64,000 bases of DNA, taken from assembly GCF_000966285.1 (NCBI RefSeq), contig NZ_KQ031391.1, forward strand, positions 3,860,540 to 3,924,539, in the 5' to 3' direction. The DNA comes from Pseudofrankia sp. DC12. Lineage in GTDB: Bacteria > Actinomycetota > Actinomycetes > Frankiales > Frankiaceae. A program made the translations under genes and the position numbers. Under the pieces are notes generated by a model, which saw only the letters and a program-made list of their open reading frames with translations, was not told the origin of the DNA and did no database searches. Shown here piece by piece: positions 8,302-16,617 of this stretch (positions within the stretch are counted from its first letter, which is position 1; each line of letters starts with the position of its first letter).

Positions 8302-10194
8302 TCACGTTCCGGAACTGGTCCGGTGCTGAAACTGCATGAAGCTGAAGGACTCTGCCCACAGCGCGACGCCGCCCGGCTCGTCCACCGGGCCGTGACCGGT
8401 CAGCCCCGTGACGAGCTCGACGAGTTCGGCGTGGTGGTCGGCCGGGCCGACGATCACCGCGTCGGCGTGCAGCGTCCGGTAGGCCTGGCGCAGCCCGGGC
8501 AGGGCGAGCGCGGCTCGTGGCGTCATCGTGCCGGCCTCCACCGTCAGCAGCGCGGTGGTCAGCGGGCTCGCGTCGCCGTGGAACTGGGAGCGCCCGTCCG
8601 GGCCCGGCACCGTGCAGTAGCAGCCTGGCAGGGCGAACCGGTAGCCGGCCTGCGCCTGCCACAGCATCGCGGCCGGGATGTCCGGGCGCGGGTAGGGCGC
8701 GACGAGCACCCGGGCGCCGGGCGGGATGACGCGCACGGCGGCCGTCGTGAAGAACGCGGGTGCGCGCATCTCGTGGGCGTGCATCGGGGTGGGGACCAGC
8801 GGTACCAGCGCGGCGGCGGTGAGCAGCCCGGCGCCCGCGCGCCACGGCACCGGCCGTGACCGCACCTGCTCCAGCCAGATGGCCAGCGCCAGCCCGGCGA
8901 ACATCGTCAGGTAGAGCGCCAGCCGGGACGGCAGCGCGTTGCCGATCACCGGCAGCTTCTCGGCGACCAGCCAGGGCAGCGGGATGTGGGTGATACGGCC
9001 GTCGAGGTGCAGGTGACCGCCGAGTGAGAGCAGCGCGACGATCACGAACAGCGGGGTGAGCACCCGAACCACCGGATCGCGCCGCAGCCGCATCGACAGG
9101 ACGGCCAGCAACAGGAGCAGCGGCACGCCGAAGTACGCGCTGACCTCCACCGGGCTCCCGGTGAACCGGTGGCTGTGCGCCAGCGCCTGGTGCGGCGCCA
9201 GCCACTGCGCCCAGGTGGGGACGGCGAAGGTCAGCAGGTCGGAGACGGCCACGTCCTGCGGCTGGATCGAGCCGCTGACGCGGTAGGGGCCGCGGAACTG
9301 GATCCACAGCGGCCAGGCCAGCAACACGGCCGCGACGAGTGCGCACCACCCGAGCGCCCGCGCGAGCGGGCCGATCTGGGCCCGAACCGCCGCCCGGTTC
9401 CGGGCTGCCGCGATCAGCACGCCCAGCGCGCCGATCAGCGCCCCGGTCGCCAGCAGCTCCTCGCTGACCAGTGCCTGCGCGGCCACCAGCAGCCCGAGCC
9501 ACAGGCCGGTGCGCCGGGCCGACCGGCGGCCGGTGAACAGGTCGTGCAGCAGCATCAGCAGCAGCGGTGGGAACGGCGCGAACGTCAGGTGCAGATGACC
9601 ACGGGTGGCGCCGATCATGTACGGGCTGAACCCGTAGAGCAGGCCGGCGACCGCCGCCGGCCAGACCGAGACCCACCGGCGGGCGGCGCCGTACGCCGCG
9701 ATCGCCGAGACCGCCGGCGCGAGCGTGAGCAGCGTGTTGAGCGCGACGACGGGCCCGGCGAGCAGCGTCACCGGTGTGATCAGCACGGCGAGCAGCACCA
9801 CGGGGGTGCTCCACATGATGTTGACGCCGTCCGGCGCGTTGAGCAGGTGCGTGACGAACGGGTTGGTCCCGTGCAGCACGGCGTGCGGGACCCAGCCGAT
9901 GAACCAGGCGAACAGCGTCGCGTCCGACACCCCGTAGCCACGGGCGCCCGGGTCGCCCCACAGTGATCGCAGCAGGACCGCGGCGAGCACGAGGTAGCCG
10001 GCGAGGACGAGCGGCCAGCGCGGTAGCTGGCGCCGCGCGTGCCGGCGGTGCCGGGCGCTGATCGGGAGCCGGCCCCCGGCCCCCGGCCCGAGCGTGGTCT
10101 CGCCGGTCCCCGGGGTCTCCAGCAGGTCGTCCGAGCCGATGCGGCCGAGCCGGAAGGGGGCGACGACGCCCGGGCTTTGCTCGGTGGCCGACAC
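8302..10194 (-). CDS. Polytopic membrane glycosyltransferase-like protein (GT-C type)
   Basis: A 630-residue integral membrane protein with a cytosolic N-terminus of about 65 residues and around ten to twelve hydrophobic segments. A large extracytoplasmic domain of about 150 residues follows the last one. The layout matches GT-C enzymes that use polyprenyl-phosphate sugars, and the first loop carries acidic residues (DATLFAWF), but I see no diagnostic signature for a named family. GTG 10194 is preceded by AGGAGG with four bases between, which fixes the start nineteen codons inside the longest frame. It stands alone on the minus strand. A role in cell-envelope glycan assembly is an inference. 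Confidence 0.75.
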   Translation of the reverse strand: MSATEQSPGVVAPFRLGRIGSDDLLETPGTGETTLGPGAGGRLPISARHRRHARRQLPRWPLVLAGYLVLAAVLLRSLWGDPGARGYGVSDATLFAWFIGWVPHAVLHGTNPFVTHLLNAPDGVNIMWSTPVVLLAVLITPVTLLAGPVVALNTLLTLAPAVSAIAAYGAARRWVSVWPAAVAGLLYGFSPYMIGATRGHLHLTFAPFPPLLLMLLHDLFTGRRSARRTGLWLGLLVAAQALVSEELLATGALIGALGVLIAAARNRAAVRAQIGPLARALGWCALVAAVLLAWPLWIQFRGPYRVSGSIQPQDVAVSDLLTFAVPTWAQWLAPHQALAHSHRFTGSPVEVSAYFGVPLLLLLAVLSMRLRRDPVVRVLTPLFVIVALLSLGGHLHLDGRITHIPLPWLVAEKLPVIGNALPSRLALYLTMFAGLALAIWLEQVRSRPVPWRAGAGLLTAAALVPLVPTPMHAHEMRAPAFFTTAAVRVIPPGARVLVAPYPRPDIPAAMLWQAQAGYRFALPGCYCTVPGPDGRSQFHGDASPLTTALLTVEAGTMTPRAALALPGLRQAYRTLHADAVIVGPADHHAELVELVTGLTGHGPVDEPGGVALWAESFSFMQFQHRTSSGT

Positions 10195-10524
10195 GAGACC
10201 TCCTGACGGAGCCGGTCCGCCGGCGGAGCCGGCCGGAAGGCCCGGCTTCACCCTGCGTCGTCAAGTCGACGCGCCGCCCGGCAGTTTACCCGTAATGGAG
10301 CAATCGTCGCTTTGGGTATGCGAACACCAACACTGTCGTAGATCGGCGCACTGTCGGCTCGGGCGCGTTTCGCCGGGTAGGCGCGGAAAGCCGAGCGGAC
10401 ATGCCGCGAGTTGGAGACCTGTGGCTGTGCTTGGGCGCCGCGCCCTGTGGTCAGCGAGGCCGAGGGGTCGAGCGCTGCGCGCCCACGGTCCCGGCTGGGC
10501 CGGGCACGGCGGTCTAGGCCGGTG
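10195..10524. other. Upstream region of the membrane glycosyltransferase-like gene
   Basis: About 330 bp with no supported gene. It probably holds the promoter of the minus-strand membrane gene and the 3' end signals of the gene at 10525. No clear boxes, repeats or hairpins were seen. Confidence 0.5.
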
Positions 10525-11208
10525 TCAGGCCGCCGCGGACGGCGCTTCCGGGAGCCATTCGGCGACCAGCGCGCTCCAGTAGCGGTAGCGGGCCACCTGA
10601 TAGGCGGGCGCTATGACGCCGTGCGGGTCGTGGATCGCGACCGGGTACCCGACCTCGGCCCGGTAACCACGCTCACCGACGATGACCCGGCCGCCCAGCC
10701 GAGCCGCGCCCATGACGATCGGACGCCTCGTCCAGCGCGGATACGGGGCCGCGGCGAGCGTCTCCGGGTCACGCCAGGCGTAGAGACCGCAGACGCAGCC
10801 TTCGGCCGGGATCACGGCTGGCGTGGCGTCAGCCGGCCGGCTGGTCGGGTCGTCGCTGTCATCGGCTGGGTCATCGGCGGCAGCGGCATCGCCGGCCGGG
10901 GCGCCGGCCTCCGGCGGCCTGGCCGGTCGGGAGCCGGGCCAGTGATCACCGACGGGACGCCGGGGCAGGCCCGCCGCGGTCGTGACATCGCCGACGGTGC
11001 GCGGTGGCTCGCCGGCGGAACGAGGCGGCTCGGCGGCGGCGCGGGGCGGGCTGGCGATCGTGTGGGTGTCGCGCAGGCAGTGCGCCCGGGTCAGCCCGTC
11101 CGGGCGCCACAGCAGCAGGCCAGCCGGGAACGGCGTCCAGGGCGTCCAGGCGGGCCGCAGCAGACCGTCCCGGTCCACCGCCCACTGCCGCCACCCCAGC
11201 AGGCTCAT
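10525..11208 (-). CDS. Hypothetical protein with a CxCGxYA motif
   Basis: A 227-residue soluble protein. The N-terminal part contains a Trp-rich stretch (GWRQWAVDRDG, LRPAWTPWTPF), followed by a disordered Pro/Ala/Asp linker of about 90 residues. The C-terminal part has EGCVCGLYAWRDPE and GRVIVGERGYRAEVGYPVAI. This arrangement occurs in small uncharacterised actinobacterial proteins, where the paired cysteines could bind metal, but I know of no assigned function. ATG 11208 is the only plausible start. It is divergent from the luciferase-like oxidoreductase across a palindrome-bearing spacer. Confidence 0.65.
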   Translation of the reverse strand: MSLLGWRQWAVDRDGLLRPAWTPWTPFPAGLLLWRPDGLTRAHCLRDTHTIASPPRAAAEPPRSAGEPPRTVGDVTTAAGLPRRPVGDHWPGSRPARPPEAGAPAGDAAAADDPADDSDDPTSRPADATPAVIPAEGCVCGLYAWRDPETLAAAPYPRWTRRPIVMGAARLGGRVIVGERGYRAEVGYPVAIHDPHGVIAPAYQVARYRYWSALVAEWLPEAPSAAA

Positions 11209-11362
11209 CGCCCGGGGGCCACCGCCGGCTCGGGCTCACGCTCAGGCGGCGCCGGCACCGTAAGCGGCTCCTCGTCCGGCCACGAGATGGGCTCGTCCTC
11301 GACTATCCGCTCGGGCTTGCCGATGTCACCCATGCGACCAGGGTCCGTGGTGCGGCCAGGCT

Positions 11363-11397
11363 GGTCAACCCGGTTGGGACAACCCGGCGGGTTGACC
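11363..11397. promoter_or_regulatory. 35-bp nested palindrome between divergent genes
   Basis: GGTCAACCCG (11363-11372) is matched perfectly by CGGGTTGACC (11388-11397). Between them GGTTG and CAACC form a second smaller palindrome, giving repeated CAACCCG half-sites. It lies 31 bp upstream of the GTG start of the oxidoreductase, where an operator would be expected. A transcription-attenuating hairpin is the alternative. Confidence 0.6.
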
Positions 11398-11427
11398 GTT
11401 GCCGCCGTGGGCCGGGAGGCTGGGCGG

Positions 11428-12306
11428 GTGAAGGTCAGGATCGGGATCGGCTTCGGGGGCGTGTCCGGCGACGAGCTGTCCGGGCTGGTGAAGAAGACCG
11501 CCCAGCTCGACATCGACTCGCTGTGGCTGTCCGAGCAGCTCTCCAGCCGGGCGGTCGACCCGATGATGGGGATGGCCTGGGCGCTGGCCCGCACCAGCCG
11601 GCTCAAGGTCGGCACCGCCGTCAACGTGCTGCCCGGCCGCAACCCGGTCGTCTACGCGAAGCAGCTCGCGTCGCTGGCGTCGCTCGCGCCGCGGCGGGTG
11701 CTGCCCGTCGTCGGCCTCGGCCCGGCCCGCCCGGCGGAGCGGGACGCGTTCCCGGTCCCGGCCGGCCGGCGGGGCGAGGTCTTCGACGAGTCGCTCGTCG
11801 TCGTGCGCCGCCTGCTGTCCGAGCCGTCCGTCACCCACCACGGCGAGTTCTTCCACCTGGACGGCCTCGGGCTCGGCGACCGACCGGAACGCCCGCTGGA
11901 CCTGTGGCTCGGCGGCGGCGGCCCGAAGGCGCTGCGCCGGGTGGGCCGGTTCGGCGACGGCTGGCTGCCGAGCTTCATCACCCCGGCCGAGGCCGCCGCG
12001 GGCCGGGCCGCCGTCGACGCCGCCGCCGCGGAGGCGGGCCGCGCTGTCGACCCGGAGCACTTCGGCGTCAGCATGCGCGTCGCCCTCGACGGACCGCCAC
12101 CGGGCCTGAAGGCCCTGCGGGCGCGGCGCCCGGAGATCGACCCGGCCGACTACCTCCCGGTCGGCTGGACCGCGATCCGCGCGAAGGTCGAGGAGTTCGT
12201 CGCCGTGGGGTTCAGCAAGTTCGTCCTCTACCCCGCCGTCCGCCCCGAGGATCTCCCGCGCTTCCTCGACAGGTTCGCCGCCGAGCTCAAGCCGCTGGAG
12301 ACCTGA
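11428..12306 (+). CDS. Luciferase-like (LLM) flavin or F420-dependent oxidoreductase
   Basis: A 292-residue TIM-barrel protein of the luciferase-like monooxygenase family. Typical strand/helix signatures are IGIGFGG at the N-terminus, IDSLWLSEQL, LARTSRLKVGTAV, LPVVGLGPARPAER and PLDLWLGGGGPKALRR near the phosphate-binding site. Family members move hydride between F420H2 or FMNH2 and small organic substrates; which cofactor and substrate apply cannot be read. GTG 11428 with GGGAGG upstream was chosen over several longer in-frame starts, because the fold begins right there. The gene converges on a short-chain dehydrogenase across a strong hairpin pair. Confidence 0.88.
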   Translation: MKVRIGIGFGGVSGDELSGLVKKTAQLDIDSLWLSEQLSSRAVDPMMGMAWALARTSRLKVGTAVNVLPGRNPVVYAKQLASLASLAPRRVLPVVGLGPARPAERDAFPVPAGRRGEVFDESLVVVRRLLSEPSVTHHGEFFHLDGLGLGDRPERPLDLWLGGGGPKALRRVGRFGDGWLPSFITPAEAAAGRAAVDAAAAEAGRAVDPEHFGVSMRVALDGPPPGLKALRARRPEIDPADYLPVGWTAIRAKVEEFVAVGFSKFVLYPAVRPEDLPRFLDRFAAELKPLET

Positions 12307-12434
12307 GGCCCCGGCCGTGATCGCCCGTTTCCACTCAACCCGCGATCATGGACGCTGGACGAGACCCGGTCGCGGTGCCGGCCATAGGAGCGCGTGGACC
12401 TCAGTCTTCGTCGTCCACGGAGGTCCACGCAGGA

Positions 12435-12495
12435 GGGCGCTCAGCGCCCGACAAGCGGTCGGCCGGCGGGCGCTCAGCGCCCGTCCCGGCCGACC
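12435..12495. terminator. Double-hairpin terminator between convergent genes
   Basis: GGGCGC-TCA-GCGCCC occurs at 12435-12449 and again at 12468-12482. The second copy is extended by an outer stem, GGTCGGCCGG (12457-12466) with CCGGCCGACC (12486-12495). Two identical hairpin cores between convergent stops suggest a bidirectional terminator. Confidence 0.75.
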
Positions 12496-12498
12496 GCC

Positions 12499-13260
12499 CT
12501 ACGTGGCGGTGAAGCCGCCGTCGACGGTCAGGACCTGGCCGGTGGTGTAGGAACCGGCGTCGCTGGCCAGGAAGATCAGGGCGGCGGCCAGTTCCTCGGG
12601 GTCGCCATGGCGGCCCAGCAGGACGCGCGAGATCTGGGCCTCCAGATAGCCGGGCTTGTACTGGTCCGTCATCTCGGAGGCGAAGAAGCCGGGGGCCAGG
12701 GCGTTCACCCGGATGCCGCGGCGCGCCCCCCACTGCTGCGCCAGGTCCCGGGTCAGGCCGATCAGCCCCGCCTTGCTGGCCGAGTACGCCGCCTGTGGCA
12801 GCCCCGCGGTGGTCAGGCCCAGGACACTGGAGATGTTGATGATGCTGCTGCCGGGCTGCATCACGCGGCCGCAGGCCTGGGCCATCCAGTAGCAGCCGTT
12901 CAGGTTGACGTCGATCACCTGGCGGAACTGCTCGGGGGTCTCCCTGGTCGCCGGGCAGGCGGTGCCGACGCCGGCGTTGTTGACCAGCACGTCGACCCGG
13001 CCGAAGGCCGCGAGGGCCGCGTCGACGAGGGCCTGGCAGTCGGCTGGCTCCGCGACGTCCGCCCGGACGGCCACCGCCTTGCGCCCGGCGGCCGCGACGA
13101 CCGCCTTCGTGTCCTCGAGCCGCTCCACGCGGCGGGCGCCCAGCGCGACGTCGGCGCCCGCCTCGGCCAGCGCCTTCGCGAACGCGACACCCAGCCCGGC
13201 GGACGCGCCGGTCACGACGGCCACCTTGCCGTCCAGGCGGAAGCGGTCGAGCACGGACAC
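12499..13260 (-). CDS. Short-chain dehydrogenase/reductase
   Basis: A 253-residue classical SDR. The cofactor loop TGASAGLGVAF is at about residues 19-29, NNAG at about 92-95, the catalytic Ser in SSVLGLT, and YSASK with the catalytic Tyr and Lys at about 157-161. PGFFASEM closes the active site. The N-terminal FRLDGKVAVVTGA is typical of the glucose/ribitol or 3-oxoacyl reductase-like group; the substrate is unknown. GTG 13260 follows GGGAG at five bases and fits better than the longer frame. It lies downstream of the beta-propeller lipoprotein on the same strand but behind a hairpin, so it may be a separate unit. Confidence 0.9.
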   Translation of the reverse strand: MSVLDRFRLDGKVAVVTGASAGLGVAFAKALAEAGADVALGARRVERLEDTKAVVAAAGRKAVAVRADVAEPADCQALVDAALAAFGRVDVLVNNAGVGTACPATRETPEQFRQVIDVNLNGCYWMAQACGRVMQPGSSIINISSVLGLTTAGLPQAAYSASKAGLIGLTRDLAQQWGARRGIRVNALAPGFFASEMTDQYKPGYLEAQISRVLLGRHGDPEELAAALIFLASDAGSYTTGQVLTVDGGFTAT

Positions 13261-13286
13261 AGGTTCTCCCTCAGCACACAACGGAC

Positions 13287-13327
13287 GCGGGGCCGGCCAT
13301 CAGGCTAGTGCCGACGGCCGGCCCCGC
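13287..13327 (-). terminator. Hairpin after the beta-propeller gene
   Basis: GCGGGGCCGGCC (13287-13298) pairs exactly with GGCCGGCCCCGC (13316-13327) around a 17-base loop, 22 bp beyond the propeller stop. There is no T tract, which is common for actinobacterial terminators. Confidence 0.6.
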
Positions 13328-13348
13328 GCTCGGGTGGACGAGCCCGGG

Positions 13349-14611
13349 TCAGCGCAGGATGCCGGTGTGGCCGAGGGAGTAGCGGCCGGGCTGTGGCCAG
13401 ACCGACATCCCGTGCGGGCCGGCGCCGACCGGGATGCGGGCGAGCAGGTGCCCGTCCGTCGTCGAGATGGCGTAGACCTCGCGGTTGTAGCGGCCGGACA
13501 GCCACAGCACGCTGCCGTCCGCTGAGACGCCACCCATGTCGGGGCTGCCGCCGCCGGGGATCTGCCAGCGTCCGACGATCCGGCGGGTGGCGAAGTCGAT
13601 CAGTGAGATCGAGCCCTCGCCCCGGTTGGAGACGTAGAGGACCTTGGCGTCCCGGCTCGGGTAGAGGCCGTGGGCGCCCTTGCCGGTCGGAATAAAGCCG
13701 ATCTTGGTGAAGGTCTTCGCGTCGATCAGGTGGACGCCGTTCGACTGCATGTCGGCGACGTAGAAGACCTCGCCCTGCGGGTCGAGCTTGATGTCCTGCG
13801 GCATCCCGCCGATGGTCAGGTAGCCGAGTACCTGGAAGTTCCGCCAGTCGATCTTGACCAGCTTCCCGGAGAACTCGCAGGTGGCGACCAGGAAGCTCTC
13901 GTCGGCCGAGTAGTCGATGTGGTCGACCCCCGGGCAGTCGACGCGCACCTGGCGCACGAGCTTCCAGGTCTGCGTGTCGTAGAAGTCGAGCCGTTCGCGG
14001 GCCTCGGCGACGACGATCGCGTACTTGCCGTCCGGGGTGAAGTACATGTTGTACGGGTCGTCGACCGGGATGTTCGGGCCCTTGGCCCTGCCGGTCGTCG
14101 GGTCGATCGGCGTCAGGCTGTTGGCCAGGTCGTTCGTCACGTACAGCGTCCTGAGGTCCCAGGCCGGCACGACGTGCTGCGGGTTCTTCCCGGTGACGAA
14201 GTGGTCGATGACCTTGAACGTCGCCGGGTCGATGACGTCGACCGAGTTGCTGTCGCTGTTTGGCACGTACACCAGCGGCCGCTGCCCGGCGACGTTCGGG
14301 CTCAGAGCGTTCGCGCCGTCGTGGGAGTAGACGTTGACGCTGGTCGGCGTCGCGGCCGGTGGCAGCTCGGCCGGCATCGTCGGCGTCATGCTCATCCCGG
14401 CCATCGGGTCGGAGGTCGCGGCGCCGCCGGCGTTCGCGCTCGTGCTGGAGCACCCGGCGGCAAGCAGCACGGCGGCCAGCAAAGCGGCCACCGAGGCGGG
14501 CCGGACCCGGCGGCCGGGCCGGCCGGCGCGCGCCGACGCGGGGCCGGCGGTCGCCGATGCCCGCCGATGCCCGCCGAGGCGGGCGGAGCTCGTGGATCTC
14601 ACGCGGAACAC
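13349..14611 (-). CDS. Secreted lipoprotein with a YVTN-type beta-propeller
   Basis: A 420-residue exported lipoprotein. A basic N-terminus and hydrophobic stretch end in the lipobox LLAAGC (Cys about 54), then a Ser/Ala/Met-rich spacer. The body is about seven 40-residue blades with repeating signatures such as VYVPNSDSNSVDVIDPATF, LYVTNDLANSLTPIDP, FYVADMQSNGVHLIDA and LYVSNRGEGSISLIDF, which are YVTN-family blades. Related propellers include surface-layer proteins and 6-phosphogluconolactonase-like folds; no catalytic role is implied here. Binding or scaffolding outside the membrane is the safest inference. It is divergent from an F420-type oxidoreductase across about 290 bp. Confidence 0.85.
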   Translation of the reverse strand: MFRVRSTSSARLGGHRRASATAGPASARAGRPGRRVRPASVAALLAAVLLAAGCSSTSANAGGAATSDPMAGMSMTPTMPAELPPAATPTSVNVYSHDGANALSPNVAGQRPLVYVPNSDSNSVDVIDPATFKVIDHFVTGKNPQHVVPAWDLRTLYVTNDLANSLTPIDPTTGRAKGPNIPVDDPYNMYFTPDGKYAIVVAEARERLDFYDTQTWKLVRQVRVDCPGVDHIDYSADESFLVATCEFSGKLVKIDWRNFQVLGYLTIGGMPQDIKLDPQGEVFYVADMQSNGVHLIDAKTFTKIGFIPTGKGAHGLYPSRDAKVLYVSNRGEGSISLIDFATRRIVGRWQIPGGGSPDMGGVSADGSVLWLSGRYNREVYAISTTDGHLLARIPVGAGPHGMSVWPQPGRYSLGHTGILR

Positions 14612-14904
14612 ATCCTCCGTGCAGCGCCAGTGCCGTGATTCTCGCCGGGGAGCCTCTCAGGGCCGGTAGCGCCGCGGCCAGCCGGGGTCCGGTGCTCGCC
14701 GTGGTCCTTCGTCCCGGGTGGCACAGGGTGGCACCCGGGACGCCCTGGCGCGGCCCGCTCGGCGCGAGAGCTTCCTGCCCTCCGAAGCGCCGAGACGACC
14801 ATGGGTGACATGGTTGGTGACCTGGCGTGGGCAAGCCGTCGGCGGGCAGACCCGGCGGATGCGCCCGCTTCGCGAACCGGCGGGGTTCCTGGTAGGCAGG
14901 GAGT

Positions 14905-15828
14905 ATGGACCTTCGGATCTTTGTCGAGCCGCAGCAGGGCAGCACCTATGCCCAGCAGCTGGCCGTCGCTCGCGCCGCCGAGGAAGGCGGGTTCGACGCG
15001 TTCTTCCGCTCTGACCACTACGTGCGGATCGGCGGCGGCGGCCCCGGCGTCGGGCCGACCGACTCCTGGGTGACGCTCGCCGGCCTCGCCCGCGAGACCA
15101 CCCGGATCCGGCTGGGCACGATGGTGACCAGCGCGACGTTCCGCTACCCGGGCCCGCTGGCGATCTCCGTCGCCCAGGTCGACGAGATGAGCGGCGGGCG
15201 CGTGGAGCTCGGCCTCGGTGCCGGCTGGTATGAGGCGGAGCACAAGGCGTACGCGATCCCGTTCCCGCCGCTGGGTGAGCGGTTCGACCGGCTCGGCGAG
15301 CAGCTCGAGATCATCACCGGCCTGTGGGCCGCGACGGAGCCGTTCAGCTACGAGGGCCGCTACTACTCGATCAACGACAGCCCCGCGCTGCCGAAGCCGG
15401 TCCAGTCCCCACGGCCGCCAGTGATCATCGGAGGGTTCGGCCCGGTGCGCACGCCACGGCTGGCGGCCCGTTTCGGCGACGAGTACAACACCGCGTTCCA
15501 GCCCGTCGGGGAGGCGGCCAGGCTGTTCGACGCGACCCGCCAGTCCTGCGAGGAGATCGGCCGCGACCCGGCCAGCCTCATCCGCTCGGTCGCGCTGACG
15601 GTCTGCTGCGGCAAGGACGACGCCGAGGTGGCCCGGCGGGCCGCGATTATCGGTCGGGAGGTGCCCGAGCTGAAGGAGAACGGTCTGGCCGGCACGCCGG
15701 CGGAGATCACCGCGCGGATCGGTGAATACGCCGAGATCGGTGCTGGCCGCCTGTACCTGCAGCTCCTGGACATGGACGACCTGGAGCAGATCGCGCTGCT
15801 GGCCGCCGAGGTCCTGCCGCAGGTCTGA
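14905..15828 (+). CDS. Luciferase-like F420-dependent oxidoreductase
   Basis: A 307-residue TIM-barrel enzyme of the LLM class. Signatures include FDAFFRSDHYVRIGG, the loop DSWVTLAGLARETTRIRLGT, GGRVELGLGAGWYEAEH and PPVIIGGFGPVRTPRLAARF. These are typical of the F420 group with a conserved GxGAGW..EH segment. It should act in the cytoplasm on a small organic substrate using F420H2; cofactor choice is inferred from family resemblance. ATG 14905 begins exactly at the first strand (MDLRIFVEPQ). The next gene is convergent. It is only distantly similar to the LLM protein at 11428, so the two are not a recent duplication. Confidence 0.9.
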   Translation: MDLRIFVEPQQGSTYAQQLAVARAAEEGGFDAFFRSDHYVRIGGGGPGVGPTDSWVTLAGLARETTRIRLGTMVTSATFRYPGPLAISVAQVDEMSGGRVELGLGAGWYEAEHKAYAIPFPPLGERFDRLGEQLEIITGLWAATEPFSYEGRYYSINDSPALPKPVQSPRPPVIIGGFGPVRTPRLAARFGDEYNTAFQPVGEAARLFDATRQSCEEIGRDPASLIRSVALTVCCGKDDAEVARRAAIIGREVPELKENGLAGTPAEITARIGEYAEIGAGRLYLQLLDMDDLEQIALLAAEVLPQV

Positions 15829-15846
15829 AGGCGCCGGATCCGCTGG

Positions 15847-16263
15847 CTACCGGCCGGGCGGCCGGAACATGACCAGCACGGTGGGGTTGCGTCGGGCATA
15901 GCGGACCGCCGCCCGGGTGGCCGAGCCCGACGCCCACACCAGCGTCCAGTCCACCGACACCAGGCCGACCACACCGGCCACCCGCTCGTAGAGGTCGTCC
16001 TGGACGGCTCGCTCGGCGGTCTGCGACGCCTGCGCGACCCCGTCCATCCCGAACGCGCAGTACATGCCGGACGTCCAGCGGGCGAACCGCGCCCAGCGGT
16101 CGCGCTCGGCGACCACCACGAGCCTGGCGCCCGTGCGCACCGCGAGCTCGGCGGCGAGCAGGACGTCAGCGAGCTCGCCCGGGTCGCCCACGCGCAGACC
16201 CACGATCACACTGCTGCCGGTTCCGGCCGTGGTCGCGACGGACCGGTCCTGTGCCTGCTCCAC
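15847..16263 (-). CDS. Universal stress protein-like small protein
   Basis: A 138-residue protein with alternating strands and helices (SSVIVGLRVG, ELADVLLAAELAVRTGARLVVVA, VSVDWTLVWASGSATRAAV, PTVLVMFRP). The order resembles a universal stress protein/HUP fold. The ATP-binding GxxGSxxxxL loop of the nucleotide-binding USPs is not clear, so it may not bind ATP. GTG 16263 is preceded by repeated GAGGAGG, a strong ribosome site. The gene converges on the LLM oxidoreductase with an 18-bp gap. The fold call is tentative; that it is a gene is fairly safe. Confidence 0.55.
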   Translation of the reverse strand: MEQAQDRSVATTAGTGSSVIVGLRVGDPGELADVLLAAELAVRTGARLVVVAERDRWARFARWTSGMYCAFGMDGVAQASQTAERAVQDDLYERVAGVVGLVSVDWTLVWASGSATRAAVRYARRNPTVLVMFRPPGR

Positions 16264-16617
16264 GGCCTCCTCCTCGGGTTGCGCCGTCCGACCTGCTTTG
16301 GCCGATTGTGACGTGCCTCATAGATAAGGGGAAGCCCTATGCCGAAGGAAGCCTGAAGAACCTGCCGACCGTGCCCCCGGAAGGGGCGTCGGGGGAGGTA
16401 CGTCCGTACATATCCGCACCGAAACGCATCAGACGCCCGCGTTCTGCTGGAACGACGGCAGAAAGTCTCCTCCCGCCGGGCCCGAAGACCCGCCTGGCGG
16501 ACAGGCCGCGCAGCCGCTCGCCACGGGCATCCCGGAGACGGCCACCGAAGGTGGGAGGCTGCCGGCGGGCCCCGCGCTGGCGGGGCGCGAGTCCGGACGG
16601 GTGCGACGGAGGCTGAC
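16264..16617. other. Divergent promoter region, no gene seen
   Basis: 354 bp between the divergent stress-protein-like gene and the dehydrogenase. A small palindrome (GTAC-GTCC-GTAC) lies near 16398-16410. No coding frame here has supportable codon use or similarity. Confidence 0.45.
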
